Below are positions 1 to 12,250 of a stretch of 64,000 nucleotides of DNA, in pieces. A model generated the notes under the pieces. It worked only from the letters and a program-made list of their open reading frames with translations. It had not been told where the DNA came from and ran no database searches. The position numbers and the translations under genes are program-made. This DNA comes from Musa acuminata AAA Group (lineage: Eukaryota > Streptophyta > Magnoliopsida > Zingiberales > Musaceae): positions 31,251,001-31,315,000 of the forward strand of contig NC_088330.1 in NCBI RefSeq assembly GCF_036884655.1, read 5' to 3'. The first letter of the stretch is position 1; each line of letters starts with the position of its first letter.

Positions 1-324
1 GGTAAGATGGGACCTCTGAGAGTGAAGTCAATTCAAGTCGAGCAAATTATCTTTAGGAAGCTCTTTATGCCACACAGCATCATGTTGGTCGTCGCATGCG
101 TTTACCCATTAAACACCTTCAGTACTTTCTCAATCTGTCAGCCTGTTTCTGCGAATTGAAATTAATCACTACAGAATGGGCAGGTCTTTACCACATGCCC
201 TCCGCTACAGCATCAGCTTCATACTACAAAAAAGGCATGGTCATATGATGTGAACAACAACCCCTACTTTAGCCGACTTGTTGACTTGGTGGCACAGCCG
301 GAGAACGGGAGTCCATATAGTCGA
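1..324. other. 3' flank of receptor kinase A
   Basis: Downstream of the minus-strand stop codon of gene A (TGA at 325-327). The DNA is of mixed composition. I see no second gene, no clear polyadenylation signal and no transposon motif. It should hold the 3' untranslated region of A. Confidence 0.4.
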
Positions 325-3300
325 TCATATTTTAGCATTCATCAAGTCAGAAAGCTTGAGCACATCGAGAGAAGGGAGACTCGGCAGTGTGTTGACAGTC
401 GATAGGGTTCCAAAGACCTGCTTCATTGTTGGGCGTGACTCTGGGTCATGTTCCACGCAGCAAAGTGCCAACCTCAAAACTGCAGCTACCTCGTCTGCAA
501 CCTCCGTCGTAGGGAGTGATGGACGCTGGTCTAATACATATTTCACAAGCGTGTTTTTCGGCGACGAAGGCAATGACAGAACGGAAACGAGTCCTTCCCC
601 ATGTCCTCCTATTAGCAACTCAAGCGTGACCACTCCGAAACTGTAAACATCGCATTTGGTGGTCACTCTCATCTCATAAGCAAGCTCTGCAAACAATAAC
701 CGATAACTGAGGAAACCTTATATCGTAGAAGGATCTCCAAAAGACAGCTATGTTAGGCTACTTTGCGCCTTGATTGATGAATAACTACGTGTACAGTAAA
801 TCGACTGCTGTTTTCTATTTCTAGATTGATGAATAATTCATGTAAATGAGCTACAAGCTGATGGACTTTTAACTTGCAAAAAATGTATTACTATATGACG
901 TCGGGGGAGAAACTTACCCGGTGCCAAGTAACCATATGTGCCGGCAAGCATGCTCCAATTTGATGAATCTGGCTTCAGGAGTCGAGCAATACCGAAGTCA
1001 GAAACACAAGCCTTGAGTTCTGAATCGAGCAGAATATTGTTGGTGGTTATATCTCGATGAACAATGGGCTGATCGCAATCATGATGCATGTAGGACAGAG
1101 CACGAGCCACATCTTTGACAATGTTCACCCTCTTCACCCAGTCCAGTTCGGCAGCTGCTGCTTCGCTTCTGAGGAGGGATCCCAAACTTCCTCTCTCCAT
1201 GTACTCGTACACCAGAAACTTGTGTCGAGCAGAGGAGCAGAATCCGTAGAGCTTGACGATATTTCGATGTCGAATTTGAGTAAGAGTATGTATCTCGTTT
1301 TGAAAGGATTGCTCATTCGATGTAGTTTCGTCTTCCTGCAGATGAATTTTCTTCACTGCTAGCATCTGCCCGCTTGCTAATTCTGCTCTGTAAACGCTGC
1401 CATATGCACCACTTCCGATACAGTATTTTTCATTAAAATCCTCCGTGGCTGCAACGATATCCTTGTATGCATATCTTCCATCAAAGTTAAATACACAGAA
1501 TGTCATGCCTTCTTTGTTGCCATTATTTTCGGAAGGCATGGAATGTTTCTTGGTCTTCTGGAACAGTGAAAACGCTCCCAGAAAAACAAGTAAGATGAAT
1601 AAGACGACCACGGAAGCAATGATAGCTGAGATAATTGCTCTGTGGTGCTTGCTTCCATCATCTTTCCTTGCAGTATAAGAAAGACATGGAGGCAGGCCTT
1701 TGACGACCCCACACAAACCTTTGTTGTGGACAAACCACTTCGCCGGAGCTTTCCGGAAGACTGGGCTCTCAGGCACAGCCCCCTCCAATTCATTATATGA
1801 TACGTCAATGATTAATAAGCTGATCATAGCACTTAGTGAAGATGGAAGACCACCGGACAAATTATTATGTGAAAGATTCAGAATTTGCAGCATCGTAAAT
1901 TTGCTGAACTGTGAGGGTATCTCACCCGTTAGTGAGTTGTGGCTGATGTCCAATGCGTCTTGAAGGTACTCCAGGCTGCTGATCTCTGCAGGAATTCCTC
2001 CGCCGAACTTGTTGCCATTAAGCTTCAGGGAGCGGAGCTTGAGACAAATGCCTATTTGAGACGGTATTCTTCCTGTCAAGCTGTTAACTGATAGATCAAG
2101 GATTTCAAGGTCGGGCATCCTTCCAAACTCTATTCGTACCTCTCCGCCGAGTCGATTGCAGCTCAGGTTCAGCTTGTAGAGATGAGGTAACCTGCCCAAG
2201 CTCTTTGGAATCTCCCCCTGTATGTAGTTGGAAGAAAGGTCCAGTTCTCGTAGTTCTTTTAGATTGCCGAATTCTGGTGGAATGGCTCCGGTGATGTTGT
2301 TATTTGAGATTGCCAGGAATGTGAGATTGTCCCATCTTCCCCAGTCCGGTGGGAGTGCACCTGACAGCCTATTGAATCTTAAATCCATATAAGAAAGATG
2401 TGGATACACTCCAAGAAGTTGTGATATATCCCCGGTGAGTTGGTTTTGCTCGAGACGGACTCTGATCAATCCCGTACAGTTCTTTAAGGTCCCGGGAAGT
2501 TGACCTCTGAAGCTGTTGTTGCTCAGTGAGAGATACTGTAGGGTTCTTCCTTTGCATATGTTTGAAGGCAAGTCACCGGAGAAGAAGTTGTCTGACAAAA
2601 GAAGCGATGTCAAACCTGTGATGTTGTTTAACTCGGCAGGCAATCGACCAGACAACCGATTATTGAACAAGCTTAGGTCAGTGAGGTTCCTTAAGTTACC
2701 GAGGGATGGAGGAATTGAACCGAAAAGCTGGTTGTCATGGAGATCCATACCCATGAGCTGGGTCAGGTTTCCGAAAGTGGATGGTATCGGCCCGGAGATT
2801 TGGTTGTCGGGCAGAAAAAGTTGGGTTAACTCATTTAGATTTCCTATTTCCGGAGGGATAAAGCCTGACAATTCATTAACCCCAAGATAAAGTTTCTCTA
2901 ATTTAGTTTGATTTCTTCCCATAAAGAAAGGGATATGACCTGTTAGACTATTATTGAAGAGCCCAAGTTGCACAAGGTTTAATAGATTTCCCAATTCTCT
3001 GGGGATGAATCCCGAGAGATGATTTTGATAGAGAGACAACTGGTATAGGTTCGTCAAGTTCCCTAAACTGGGAGGGATGAAGCCAGATAGTTGGTTCTTC
3101 CCAAGTGTAAGATGCATCAACTTCTGAAGTCTTCCAAGCTCCTGAGGTATGAAACCTGTAAGTTGATTATCTCGCAGGTGCAAGTGCAGAAGCCCGGTAA
3201 GATTGCCCAAGGATGGAGGGACACAACCACTTAACTGATTCTTATTGAGATATAGGAACTGGAGCGCCTTCATGGAGCCTATTTCGACCGGGAGTTTGCC

Positions 3301-3717
3301 CGTGAACCGGTTGCCTATGAGATCAAGATATACAAGGTTGGAGAGAGCCGAGATGGTCGGAGGAATGACGCCGTCGAGCTGGTTGTAGGAGAGGTTGAGA
3401 CCGACGAGTGATCTCAGCGTTGAGAAGTTGAGAGCATCGAGTGGCCCTTCTAAGCTCATGTTCGGCAGGGACATGTCGGTGATGACAGGGCGTCCTCTGT
3501 GCGTAAGGTTGCACGTAACTCCAGTCCAATTGCACGGATTAGAGCTGAGATTCCAGGATTCAAGGAATTGCTGGCCGTGAAGGGTGGACTTCCAGTGGAG
3601 TAGGGTTCTCGCTTGTGACCCGAGTGAAGCTGTCACCGAGACAAGATGAAGAGAGAGCAGCAGCAGGAGGAGGAGAGTGGTGGAGAGGAGCCGCCAGTTG
3701 TGCAGCTGGGATGCCAT
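325..3717 (-). CDS. LRR receptor-like kinase A (MIK2-type), copy 1
   Basis: Plasma-membrane leucine-rich-repeat receptor serine/threonine kinase. Seen: coding exons 3717-918 and 686-325, with intron 687-917 (GTAAGT donor, TTGCAG acceptor). The join restores the APE motif (LAP-E) and gives 1053 aa. Order: signal peptide 1-30; LRRNT with the PCNWTGVTC cysteine pair at 62 and 69; about 23 LRRs to about 670; transmembrane helix about 694-716; kinase with glycine loop GSGAYG 768-773, Lys789, HRD 887-889, DFG 907-909 and APE 932-934. All catalytic residues are present, and it is of the RD type. The start at 3717 is chosen because it begins a signal peptide and a TATATAA box (3777-3783, minus) lies about 60 bp upstream. 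Known: the closest described relatives are Arabidopsis MIK2/At4g08850-type receptors, which sense peptides in immunity and development. The ligand here is unknown. Confidence 0.93.
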
Positions 3718-3776
3718 AACTGCAGTGTAGCTAATCTGGGGGAGGATGTTGTACTGCGAGCAAACAAAGGGCCCCC

Positions 3777-3783
3777 TTATATA
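3777..3783 (-). promoter_or_regulatory. TATA box of receptor kinase A, copy 1
   Basis: TATATAA on the minus strand, followed by AGGGGGC, about 60 bp upstream of the chosen ATG at 3717. Spacing suits a plant core promoter with a short 5' untranslated region. The in-frame ATG at 3879 lies upstream of this box and is therefore unlikely to be used. The counterpart in copy 2 is at 34,802-34,808. Confidence 0.65.
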
Positions 3784-6700
3784 AAATGTATGAGATGGAT
3801 GTGAACTATCGGGAACCGAGTGGGACACATTTGAGTCTCGAGCATCCTCACCAGCGGGGCTAAAGCTGGATGGTATCACCCGTTCTCATACTGTCCCCTC
3901 CGCAAAGTTTGGTGGAAGGTTAAGAACCATTCCTTTCGATCATCACCACTGATCACTTTTCATTTGTTAAAGCATAAAGTGGACTCATATTATTACTTGG
4001 AGAAATCAATGTCATATAAGAAGAAGCACAAGAAAAACTTTGTAGCAGTAGATTTCTGAGTCAAGTCAGCTGATCTTATCAAGTTCAGCATATTCCTTCT
4101 GCCAACTGGGAGTCATTTTATAATGTTAAAGAAGAATAGCTTTTGTGACATTAAAATAAGAAGAGTTTTGCTGATGATTAATTTTCTGCAGGTGCGGCCA
4201 AATGATCAAGATTCGGAATCCCATTTGAGACGTCGACTTTCTATAAATCAAATGTGCAGTTAAAACTATTGTCATTTATTAATGCATAAAGAGATATATG
4301 ATTTCATAGCTTCCGACATCAGGTTGGGTAGAGAGGAGGTGCGAAACCTATCCAATGGTTCATTTTAAATGAGTTGGATCCTGATTCGATTTGGTTGATC
4401 CACAGTGGATTCGGAACTTGATAGTGAAACCATCAGAGCCAGGAGATTTATCGAGGCAAATGGAGGATAGAGTATTCCAGATTTGAACGATGGGCATTAT
4501 GAAGAATACCTCAACCAATGAGACTAGGCCATATGTTAGGCTTCAAAGGATAAGGATCCTACTTCCCAAAGTCATAATAGAATGAGACAAAGGCAAGGGA
4601 CATGCATGATGTGTTGGTCTGGGACAATTTGGTTTTGGACATTAAAGGTGCTTAATTTGGTTTTGATGGCTGCGAATGGCAACCCGGGCATGGTAGTATT
4701 TAGTGTTGAGGTCCCCATCATTAATCCATTTAACCTTGGTGTGAGACCACCATCTAAGATTAACGTGGCGAAGGAGGGCATTATATTTGTTACGAAGACA
4801 AATAAGTGCTTAAGAGCAAAATCACATTGTTTAAGAGAGTATCAGCTTGAGTGGATGCAAGAAGGTCTTGAATCCTTGAGTCTATCAAGATTATTTGAGA
4901 TATTTGTTAGAGGGGAAGTGAATCAGGAAGAGCGAGACCAAGATCTAGAAATAAGATCATGGGACTTAGGATGTTCAACCCAAAAATTCTGGAAGTAAAA
5001 CAGCTTGTTAGTAGGTTTGTGTAAAGGAGAGATGAAAACAAAAATGGAGCAATGATCTAAAGCAAACTAAGGGACCCTCCCAATTGTTACATGATATTTA
5101 TTTTGGGCCAGAGAAACTAAGATCCTTAAGTCTCACATTTTCTAAAAATCATATAAAGTTTAAACAGAGAAATAGCAAGAGATATGATGACCTTCATATT
5201 TGTCTTAAGGCAAGAAAATACAAATGAAATCTCCCAGAAGAAGCCATAAAAAATCATCAAAATCTATCAAGTACAAAGTGCTCAATATAAGTTTACTTTT
5301 CCAACAAAGAAACACATGCATATATAATTGAGAGAAGCCACAAAGAAGAGTTTTTGAATTGAAAAATGACATGTATAAAATGCTTACGAGAAGATAGAAT
5401 CTATATGTTGATACAATCTATTTTTTAGAGGAGTTAGCTAGTAAAACCCATCGAAGAGATAGCAAAGGAGCTCTATCATCTTCCCAAAAAAATGATAGTT
5501 AGCTGAGCACGGGACGCAAACAAGTTTATTTCCTATTAAATCTAGAGAGTTCGATCTAGATAAATGTGAAAGATAATGTCAAACATGTCTCTCCGAAGAC
5601 CTTTATAGTTCCAACTAAAGATATGCAGAGGTAGTAAGAGAAGAAGGGGTAGAGGAGGAAAGAATATTCCCTACTTCAAGGTCTCCTAAAGAAAAAGCAA
5701 CTAGAGCTTTCTTCGTATAACCGCGTCCAGCACCACCATAAATTTAACCTTCTCTCTTATTGTTGTGTAGTCATTGGAAGAAGTGTGTCCGATCTAAGCA
5801 CCCACCACAACCTCTTTAGCCAAGACAGTATCATCTCTTGCAACAAAGTTAAGCGGATCTCATGACATGGAATCAATGATCGACTTGACCTTATCTATCG
5901 ATCCTTGAAGGAGGGATAGGAGCAAGAGTGAATGTGAATCAAGGTTTCAGGTGATTTAAAAAGATGGAACGAGGAGAGGAAAGAGAGGATTTATAGGAAG
6001 CCCTCCTCATGTGATTGGAAGTAGTGGTGGTAAGAGACATGTGGCTCGAGGTGGCAATGATAATAGAGAGTGCTAAGGAAGCACCAATGGAAGATAGTTT
6101 CAAGGAGCCAACCTTATATTGAAAGTCTAAGGGATATCATAAGAGGGCACCATGGTAACCAAGCTTGGGACAATTATCATCCTCTAGACTTGTCACATAA
6201 TGATGATTTTTAATTTTGAAACCTAAATAACAAAGGTTTATCATCCTCTAGTCTGCTTATTACTTCTCGACTTGGACCAATCTCCCCGGGATTAGTGGTG
6301 TCAATTAAGAAAGCTTCTAGTTTACTAGATCAAAATTTTTTCTTACAAATTGTTACACCACTGTCACCCTAGATTTGTTAAATTTGATTTTTCTACCTCT
6401 AATTCATGTCATTTCTGCTCAATACCAATGAGACTTTCAATATCATCTCTTCTTCTTTTACCATATAATAGTTACGTTATGAAAATCCTTTGAAACCCAA
6501 CTTTGGATCTTTTCTTCCTTTGATACTAAGCATGGCGATATATGGCTCTATGAAGGGTCAGATGTTGACTCTAAAGCCTCCTCTACTTTAAGAGCCTTGA
6601 TTATATCCTTTGGTGGTTTTGGAGGGTTAAAAATAACTAGATCTTCAAACCGAGAGTTTTAGGAGAAGATCTCACTTAGAGATTTCTTAGTCGAGACTAT

Positions 6701-6806
6701 AATCTGAGTGGCTTAAATTTAAATATGATGTTCCTTAAATAAAAAAATAAAGATGAAGGCACTTATTTCATTTTATATCTCGATACTAGTGATGCATAAT
6801 TTTTTG

Positions 6807-6909
6807 ATTAAAAAAATTTAAAGGATTAGAGGGTTCTCTTCTTGGTAGCAATTTTCATTAAAAAAATTTAAAGGATTAGAGGGTTCTCTTCTTGGTAGCA
6901 ATTTTCATT
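6807..6909. repeat. Perfect 50-bp tandem duplication, copy 1
   Basis: A 50-bp block beginning ATTAAAAAAATTTAAAGGAT is present twice in direct succession. The identical pair recurs at 37,832-37,934, so the small duplication predates the 31-kb duplication. Confidence 0.95.
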
Positions 6910-7654
6910 CATGATAGCGTATGTAAAGTTTTGCTAGATGGTGCCAATCGTATTCATGTTAAAACTGATTCTAGGAGCCTTATTGGCTCTTATTTTATCA
7001 CATATTTATCATATCAACTGATTAGCAATTCATGCTAGAATATATCTATCTATAATTTTTTGAAGAAGGGAGTGGCCCTTGCATCTTTTTTTTGCTTATT
7101 ACCTTTGATCTTTGGAGTGACTTTTTTACCCATGCATTTTGTTAATTAATTTTTTTTAGAAAAAACTTCATGTTTAGAAAAATTATAATTCGGACAACTT
7201 TAGAAGAAGTAGAAAGAAAATAACAAGAACAACCATAAAATAGTAGTACATATAAATGAAATCATTCAAATAAAAAATATGATTTTAAATAAATATTTTT
7301 ATTAGTTTATGAACAAGAGCAATCAAATATAAAGACTTATATATCAGTTATAGTATTTTTTAATAAACTTTTCAAAACACTTTAGTTTTAACAGTACTGA
7401 AATTTAGGAATTCAATCATTTACCTATGGATCGATTCATATGATATAATTAAGTATTGCTCTAATTATCTTGTCAGAAGAATATTACAAGGATTATGATA
7501 AATAGGATACTCTTTGTAAAATATAAAAAAGTAATAGCTATTGAGAAAATCCAAAAAAAATAAAAAAAAATTCAAGAATTCATCATACTCTTTTCTCTAA
7601 TTGATGTTATTTTGCATTATTTTTAACCTTCACAGACAAACTATCTTTCGAGTA

Positions 7655-7860
7655 AGTCAAGTCAAGTCAACCATTCAAGTTAACTATTTAATAAAACTTT
7701 TATAATAGGACATCCCAAGTCAAGTCATGTCAACCCAACCTTATAATAAAACTTTTATAATACGACAACTCAAAGTCAAGTCAATCATATTAATTCATGT
7801 AACATTTAGAGAAAGAAAAACTTATATAAGGGCACATTTCAAGTCAAGTCAAATTTATCT
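7655..7860. repeat. GTCAAGTCAA repeat block (W-box-like words), copy 1
   Basis: AAGTCAAGTCA-type words occur four times. Two are embedded in a degenerate 55-bp repeat starting ATAAAACTTTTATAATA at 7691 and 7746. On the minus strand, the coding strand of both kinases, they read TTGACTTGACTT, which contains TTGACT, a form of the W-box bound by WRKY factors. The block lies about 570 bp past the stop of B and about 4 kb upstream of A. A regulatory role is inference. Confidence 0.55.
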
Positions 7861-8317
7861 TGTTAAGTTCAACAAATTCTTCCGCTATATATATATATAT
7901 CTATAATTCAAATTTCATAATAATAACATACAATTAGATACGATAGGAACACACATATACATTATAGTAAACATCATGATCTTAGGCATAACATTACTAA
8001 GATCACAACAACATGTAATTAGTGATACAAATATGCATACACATTAGTACACATCATAGGAACACACCAAAGAAATCATCCAACTTTCACAACAACTATA
8101 CATGATATGAACAATATTCTCAACACTCAATCACATCACAATAAACATATATAAGTATTCCTGATAGTAAACATAACAATATTCACAACAGTAATGCATA
8201 CAACAATAAATATATACACATCATAGTATTCACAACAAAGATATGAACATACATTAATATCACAATAAACATATATATATATCAAATTTCATTACAGCAA
8301 ATAACATATATAACGCT

Positions 8318-8384
8318 CAAAGAACTTTACCAGCAACAGAAACTTGACAAGGAAACCATGTACTACACACAGATCAAACATTTC
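8318..8384 (-). other. 3' flank of receptor kinase B (duplicated at 15.75 kb)
   Basis: About 50 bp beyond the stop codon of B on the minus strand. It matches 15,746-15,803, where no kinase coding sequence follows. The shared stretch includes AGATCAAACMTTTC and CAGAAACTYRACAAG. Confidence 0.6.
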
Positions 8385-8433
8385 AATGGCCAATAAAAGA
8401 TGCAACTCATGGAAGCGAAGTCCACTTGGTTGA

Positions 8434-11400
8434 TCATAATTCTCGAGTCATCAAATCAGAAAACTTCAATGCATGGAGAGATGCCGGGCTCGGCTGCGCC
8501 GATAACTTTTCAAAGATCTGCTTCATCGTCGGGCGAGTTTCTGGGTTGATGTCAACGCAATGGATCGCCAATGTTAAAGCTGCAGCTACTTCATCTGCAA
8601 CTTGGTCAACCGGAAGTGATACACGCTGGTCTAATATATCTTTCACAAACAGGCTTTGGCCGGAGGAAGATGATAGGGTAGAAATGATATCTCCTGGGTA
8701 AGTTCCCACTAGCAACTCGAATGTGATCACCCCAAAACTATACACATCGCATTTGGTGGTCAGTCTCATTGTATAAGCGAGCTCTACAGACAAGAAGATC
8801 GATGATCAAACTTACTTGATACAGAAGTATGTCCTCTAATTAGACAAGAACATCGCATTTGCACTTTTACTGAAACAACAATCTACGATTCTAAAATACC
8901 ATAACATGTCAAGAAATCTTCGTATGGAGTTACAAAATATTAATCAAAATGTTACCTGGTGCCAAGTAACCATGCGTGCCGGCAAGCATGCTCCAGTTTG
9001 AGGTATCTGGATTCAGGAGTCGAGCAATGCCGAAGTCAGAAACACAAGCCTTGAATTCTGAATCCAGTAGAATATTGTTGCTGGTTACATCTCGATGAAC
9101 GATAGGTGGAACACAATCATGATGCATGTAGGAGAGAGCACGAGCCACATCTTTGACAATATTCACCCTCTTCACCCAGTCTAATTCTGCTGCTGCTGCT
9201 TCGATTCTGAGGACGGATCCCAAACTCCCTCTCTCCACGTACTCGTACACGAGAAACTTGTGGTGAGGAGAGGAGCAGAATCCGTAAAGTTTGACAATAT
9301 TGCGATGTCGGATTCGAGTAAGAGTTTCTATCTCATTCTGAAAGGGTTGCTCGTCCACCGTGTTCTCGTGTTCGGACAGGTGAATTTTCTTCACTGCTAG
9401 CACCTCTCCACTTGATAATTCTGCTCTATAAACACTGCCATATGCACCGGTTCCGATCAAGTACTTCTCATCGAAATCTTCTGTTGCTTCGATGATATCC
9501 TTGTATGCAACTTTTCCATCAAAATTCAATACAGAGAATGTACCCTGTTTGATGGGATTATTGACAGCTTGCACTCTGTGTTTCTTCCTCTTCAGGAATC
9601 GCAAAGCAATTCCGACGAACAGAAGCAAGAGAAGTAAGACGACCATAGATGCAACAATAGATAAGATAATGACTGTGTGGTGCTTACTTCCGTGGTGTTC
9701 ATTTGCAGTAGATGAAGCACATGGAGGCAAACCTTTGACAACCCCACACAAACCTTTGTTGTGGACAAACCACTCTACTGGAGCTTCCTGGAAATGCTTG
9801 TTATCGGGAACTGGACCCTCCAATTCATTGTATGAGACATCGATGATGAACATGCTACGCATATCCCTAAAAGTTGATGGAAGATTACCCGTCAAGCCAT
9901 TGTGTGATAGATTCAAATTTTGCAACATCAACAATTTACCGAATTGCGTTGGTATCTCCCCTGTCAAAGAGTTATGGCTGATGTCGAGTGCGTCTTGAAG
10001 GTACACCAGATTGCCTATCTCAAAAGGAATGCTTCCGCTGAGGTTGTTGTTGTTAAGCTTCAGCAAATGGAGTTTCATGCAATTTCCTATCTGATATGGT
10101 ATCCTACCTATCAAGCCGTTTCTCGACAGATCAAGAAGTTCAAGGTTGGACATCCTTCCCAGCTCTGCTGGTATCTCTCCAATGAGTTGATTGTTGCTCA
10201 GGTTGAAGTTATAAAGATGAGCCAGGTTGCCCAAGCTCCTTGGGATCTCTCCTTGGAAGTAGTTTGAAGAAAGGTCCAGTTCTTCCAGCTTTGATAGCTG
10301 TCCAAGTTCTGATGGTACAACTCCGGTGATATTGTTATTTGAGATTCCTAGGAACGTCAGATTGTGCCATCTTCCCCAATCTGATGAGATTGTACCAGAC
10401 AATCTATTGAAGCTTAAATCCAAATACAAAAGATTGGGATATGCCCCAAGGCGTTCAGATACATCCCCGGTCAGTTGATTATGATGCAGACGAACATTCT
10501 TTAGGCTCGTACAATTCTTCAATGTTGCGGGAATGGGACCTTGGAAGCTGTTGTTGCTCAGCATTAGGATCCGTAGGGCTCCTCCTTTGCATATCTCTGG
10601 AGGCAAATAACCAGAAAAGTCATTATCTTTCAATAGAAGAATAGCCAGACCTGTAATGTTGTTCATCTCCGGAGGCAAAGGACCAGACAAATGGTTATAG
10701 GATAAGCGTAGATCGATGAGGTTCCTTGAGATACCAATTGATGGTGGGATTTGGCCTGAGAGTTTGTTCACTTCGAGAGACAAGTTAGTGAGTTGGTGCA
10801 GCTTTCCAATTTCTGGAGGCATAGAACCTGACAATTCATTCATCCAAAGGTAAAGGATCTCCAACTTGCTCTGATTTCCCACCGATGAAGGGATGGGACC
10901 TGTTAGGCTATTATTAGAGAGCGAGAAGTGCACCAGGTTTATTAGGTGTCCTAGTTCTCTAGGAATGAATCCCGTTAATTGATTTTGAGCGAGTTCCAAC
11001 ATGTAGAGGTTTGTCAAGTTTCCTAAACTAGGAGGGATGGAACCATTGAGTTGGTTTGCCCAGAGATCAAGGATGGTCAACTTTCTAAGTCTCCCCAACT
11101 CCTCAGGGATGACATCCGTAATCATATTTTTTTCTAGTTGCATGTCTGTAAGCCTACTAAGGTTGCTCAGAGACGGAGGTATAGGACCACTTATCTGATT
11201 CTGGCTAAGATTTAGGAACTGAAGCGCCCTCACGGAACCAATCTCGACAGGAATTCTGCCTGTGAACCTGTTAGCAGCCAGATCAAGAGATACGAGGTTG
11301 GAGAGAGCCGAAATGGTAGGGGGAATGTTCCCGTTCAGCTGGTTGTAGCTGAGGTTGAGATTGGCAAGCGATCGGAACGCCGAGAAATTAAGAGCATCGA

Positions 11401-11680
11401 GTGGCCCCGCTAAGCTCATATTTGGCAGCTGTATCTCGGAGATGACCAAGCGCCCATTGCGTGCGATGTTGCATGCAACCCCAGTCCAATTGCATGGACT
11501 GGAGTCGACGTTCCAGGACGCGAGCAACTGCGGACTTCGGAGTGTGGACTTCCAATGGAGTAGAGCTCTCCCTTGGAACCCCAGCACGGAAGCTGCTCTT
11601 ACAAGAACAACAAAAGGAGAGAGAAATACTAGTAGGAGTAGTGTGGTGGAGAGAGAACTTCTGCGTAGTTGACATGCCAT
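8434..11680 (-). CDS. LRR receptor-like kinase B (MIK2-type), copy 1
   Basis: Paralogue of A, in the same orientation. Coding exons are 11680-8956 and 8783-8434, with intron 8784-8955 (GTAAC donor, TCTGTAG acceptor) at the same site within APE, giving 1024 aa. Order: signal peptide about 1-30; LRRNT with SPCNWTGVAC (Cys63, Cys70); about 22 LRRs; transmembrane helix about 670-692; kinase with GTGAYG 743-748, Lys764, HRD 862-864, DFG 882-884 and APE 907-909. The frame is open and the active site complete. Compared with A it lacks one 24-residue LRR around the ninth to tenth repeats, and the upper LRR surface differs most while the kinase is strongly conserved. The ATG at 11680 lies about 70 bp below a TATAAAAG box. 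It is probably a peptide or damage receptor; the ligand is unknown. Confidence 0.93.
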
Positions 11681-11749
11681 GATCGTAATATAGCTTAAGA
11701 AAGGATTGCAGAACTTTTTGTCGTGGGTTTGGGCAAAGAGATGAGGGAA

Positions 11750-11757
11750 CTTTTATA
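11750..11757 (-). promoter_or_regulatory. TATA box of receptor kinase B, copy 1
   Basis: TATAAAAG on the minus strand, about 70 bp upstream of the ATG at 11680. It supports that start. Homology to the orphan promoter copy at 13.54 kb begins at the upstream edge of this box. Copy 2 position: 42,775-42,782. Confidence 0.65.
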
Positions 11758-12250
11758 GGCGATACTCCCCTGTGAAAATAATGTCTTTACATTTACATCC
11801 AACAATATCGTGTTATGCACGTTGCCTAGTAGGCTTTTACTGTCCTCATCCAATGTTCTTAGAGTGAGACTTAGTTTACAGAGTCAATAGAAAAGGGAAA
11901 AAAAAATGAAGCACCAATTGGATAATTGTGGTTGTATAGACTTAGTTTATAGATTCAATAGAAAATAAAATAAAGGAAAATAAATGTGGTTGTATAATGT
12001 GGAAATATTTGTGTATTTCGAAGGAAAAAAATACGAGTGATCGGAAATAGCCATTTTTTCTTTGGTGAATCCAGTCTCTTGTTAGTGCCTATGATCATCA
12101 GTTGAAGTCTTCGTTTTGCTGTCGACATTTAATGTTGTGCCACCTCACTGTTGGATGATTGACTTGTGCGCCTGTCCAGTAGAGAAATATTCCAAGAACA
12201 TTTAATGGTTGATGATTCTATTTCTCTTGAGGTTTGACACCATTGACTTG
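11756..12250 (-). promoter_or_regulatory. Promoter region of receptor kinase B, copy 1
   Basis: About 500 bp immediately upstream of B. It resembles 13,543-14,062 along its length: shared landmarks are TAGGCGAT, GTGTTATGCACGTTGCC, AGCACCAATTGGATARTTGTG, ACATTTAATGTTGTG and GGTTGATGRTTCTATTTCTC. It carries TTGACTTGACC near 12,243-12,255, a pair of W-box-type words, and another TTGACTTG near 12,160. WRKY control is inference. Confidence 0.6.

Larger units (their letters stand above)
3790..8317. other. Intergenic region between A and B, copy 1
   Basis: No convincing gene. The first few hundred bases should be the promoter of A, including a TTGACT W-box-type word on the minus strand near 4061. 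A plus-strand open frame at 4582-4998 (138 aa) resembles nothing I recognise. Around 5585-5625 the minus strand reads WNYKGLRR, which resembles the start of a plant LINE endonuclease (usually SWNCRGL), but the surroundings are full of stops. A 50-bp tandem duplication lies at 6807-6909 and a GTCAA-rich repeat block at 7655-7860. From about 7,100 to 8,300 the DNA is very AT-rich. Confidence 0.5.

Noticed and set aside
278..646. Plus-strand open frames over the kinase genes (also 1057-1362, 2516-2890, 9492-9998 and their copies)
   Set aside because: Antisense shadows of well-supported kinase exons, with no recognisable domains of their own.
838..917. Frame continuation of kinase A past LAPG (25 residues)
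   Set aside because: It begins with a GTAAGT donor; splicing to 686 restores the APE motif and kinase subdomains, so this is intron read-through.
3718..3879. N-terminal 54-codon extension of kinase A
   Set aside because: It contains the TATA box and precedes a clear signal peptide; treated as promoter and 5' untranslated DNA.
4582..4998. 138-codon plus-strand frame (copy at 35,607-36,023)
   Set aside because: No recognisable domain, promoter or codon signature; identity between the copies only reflects the recent duplication.
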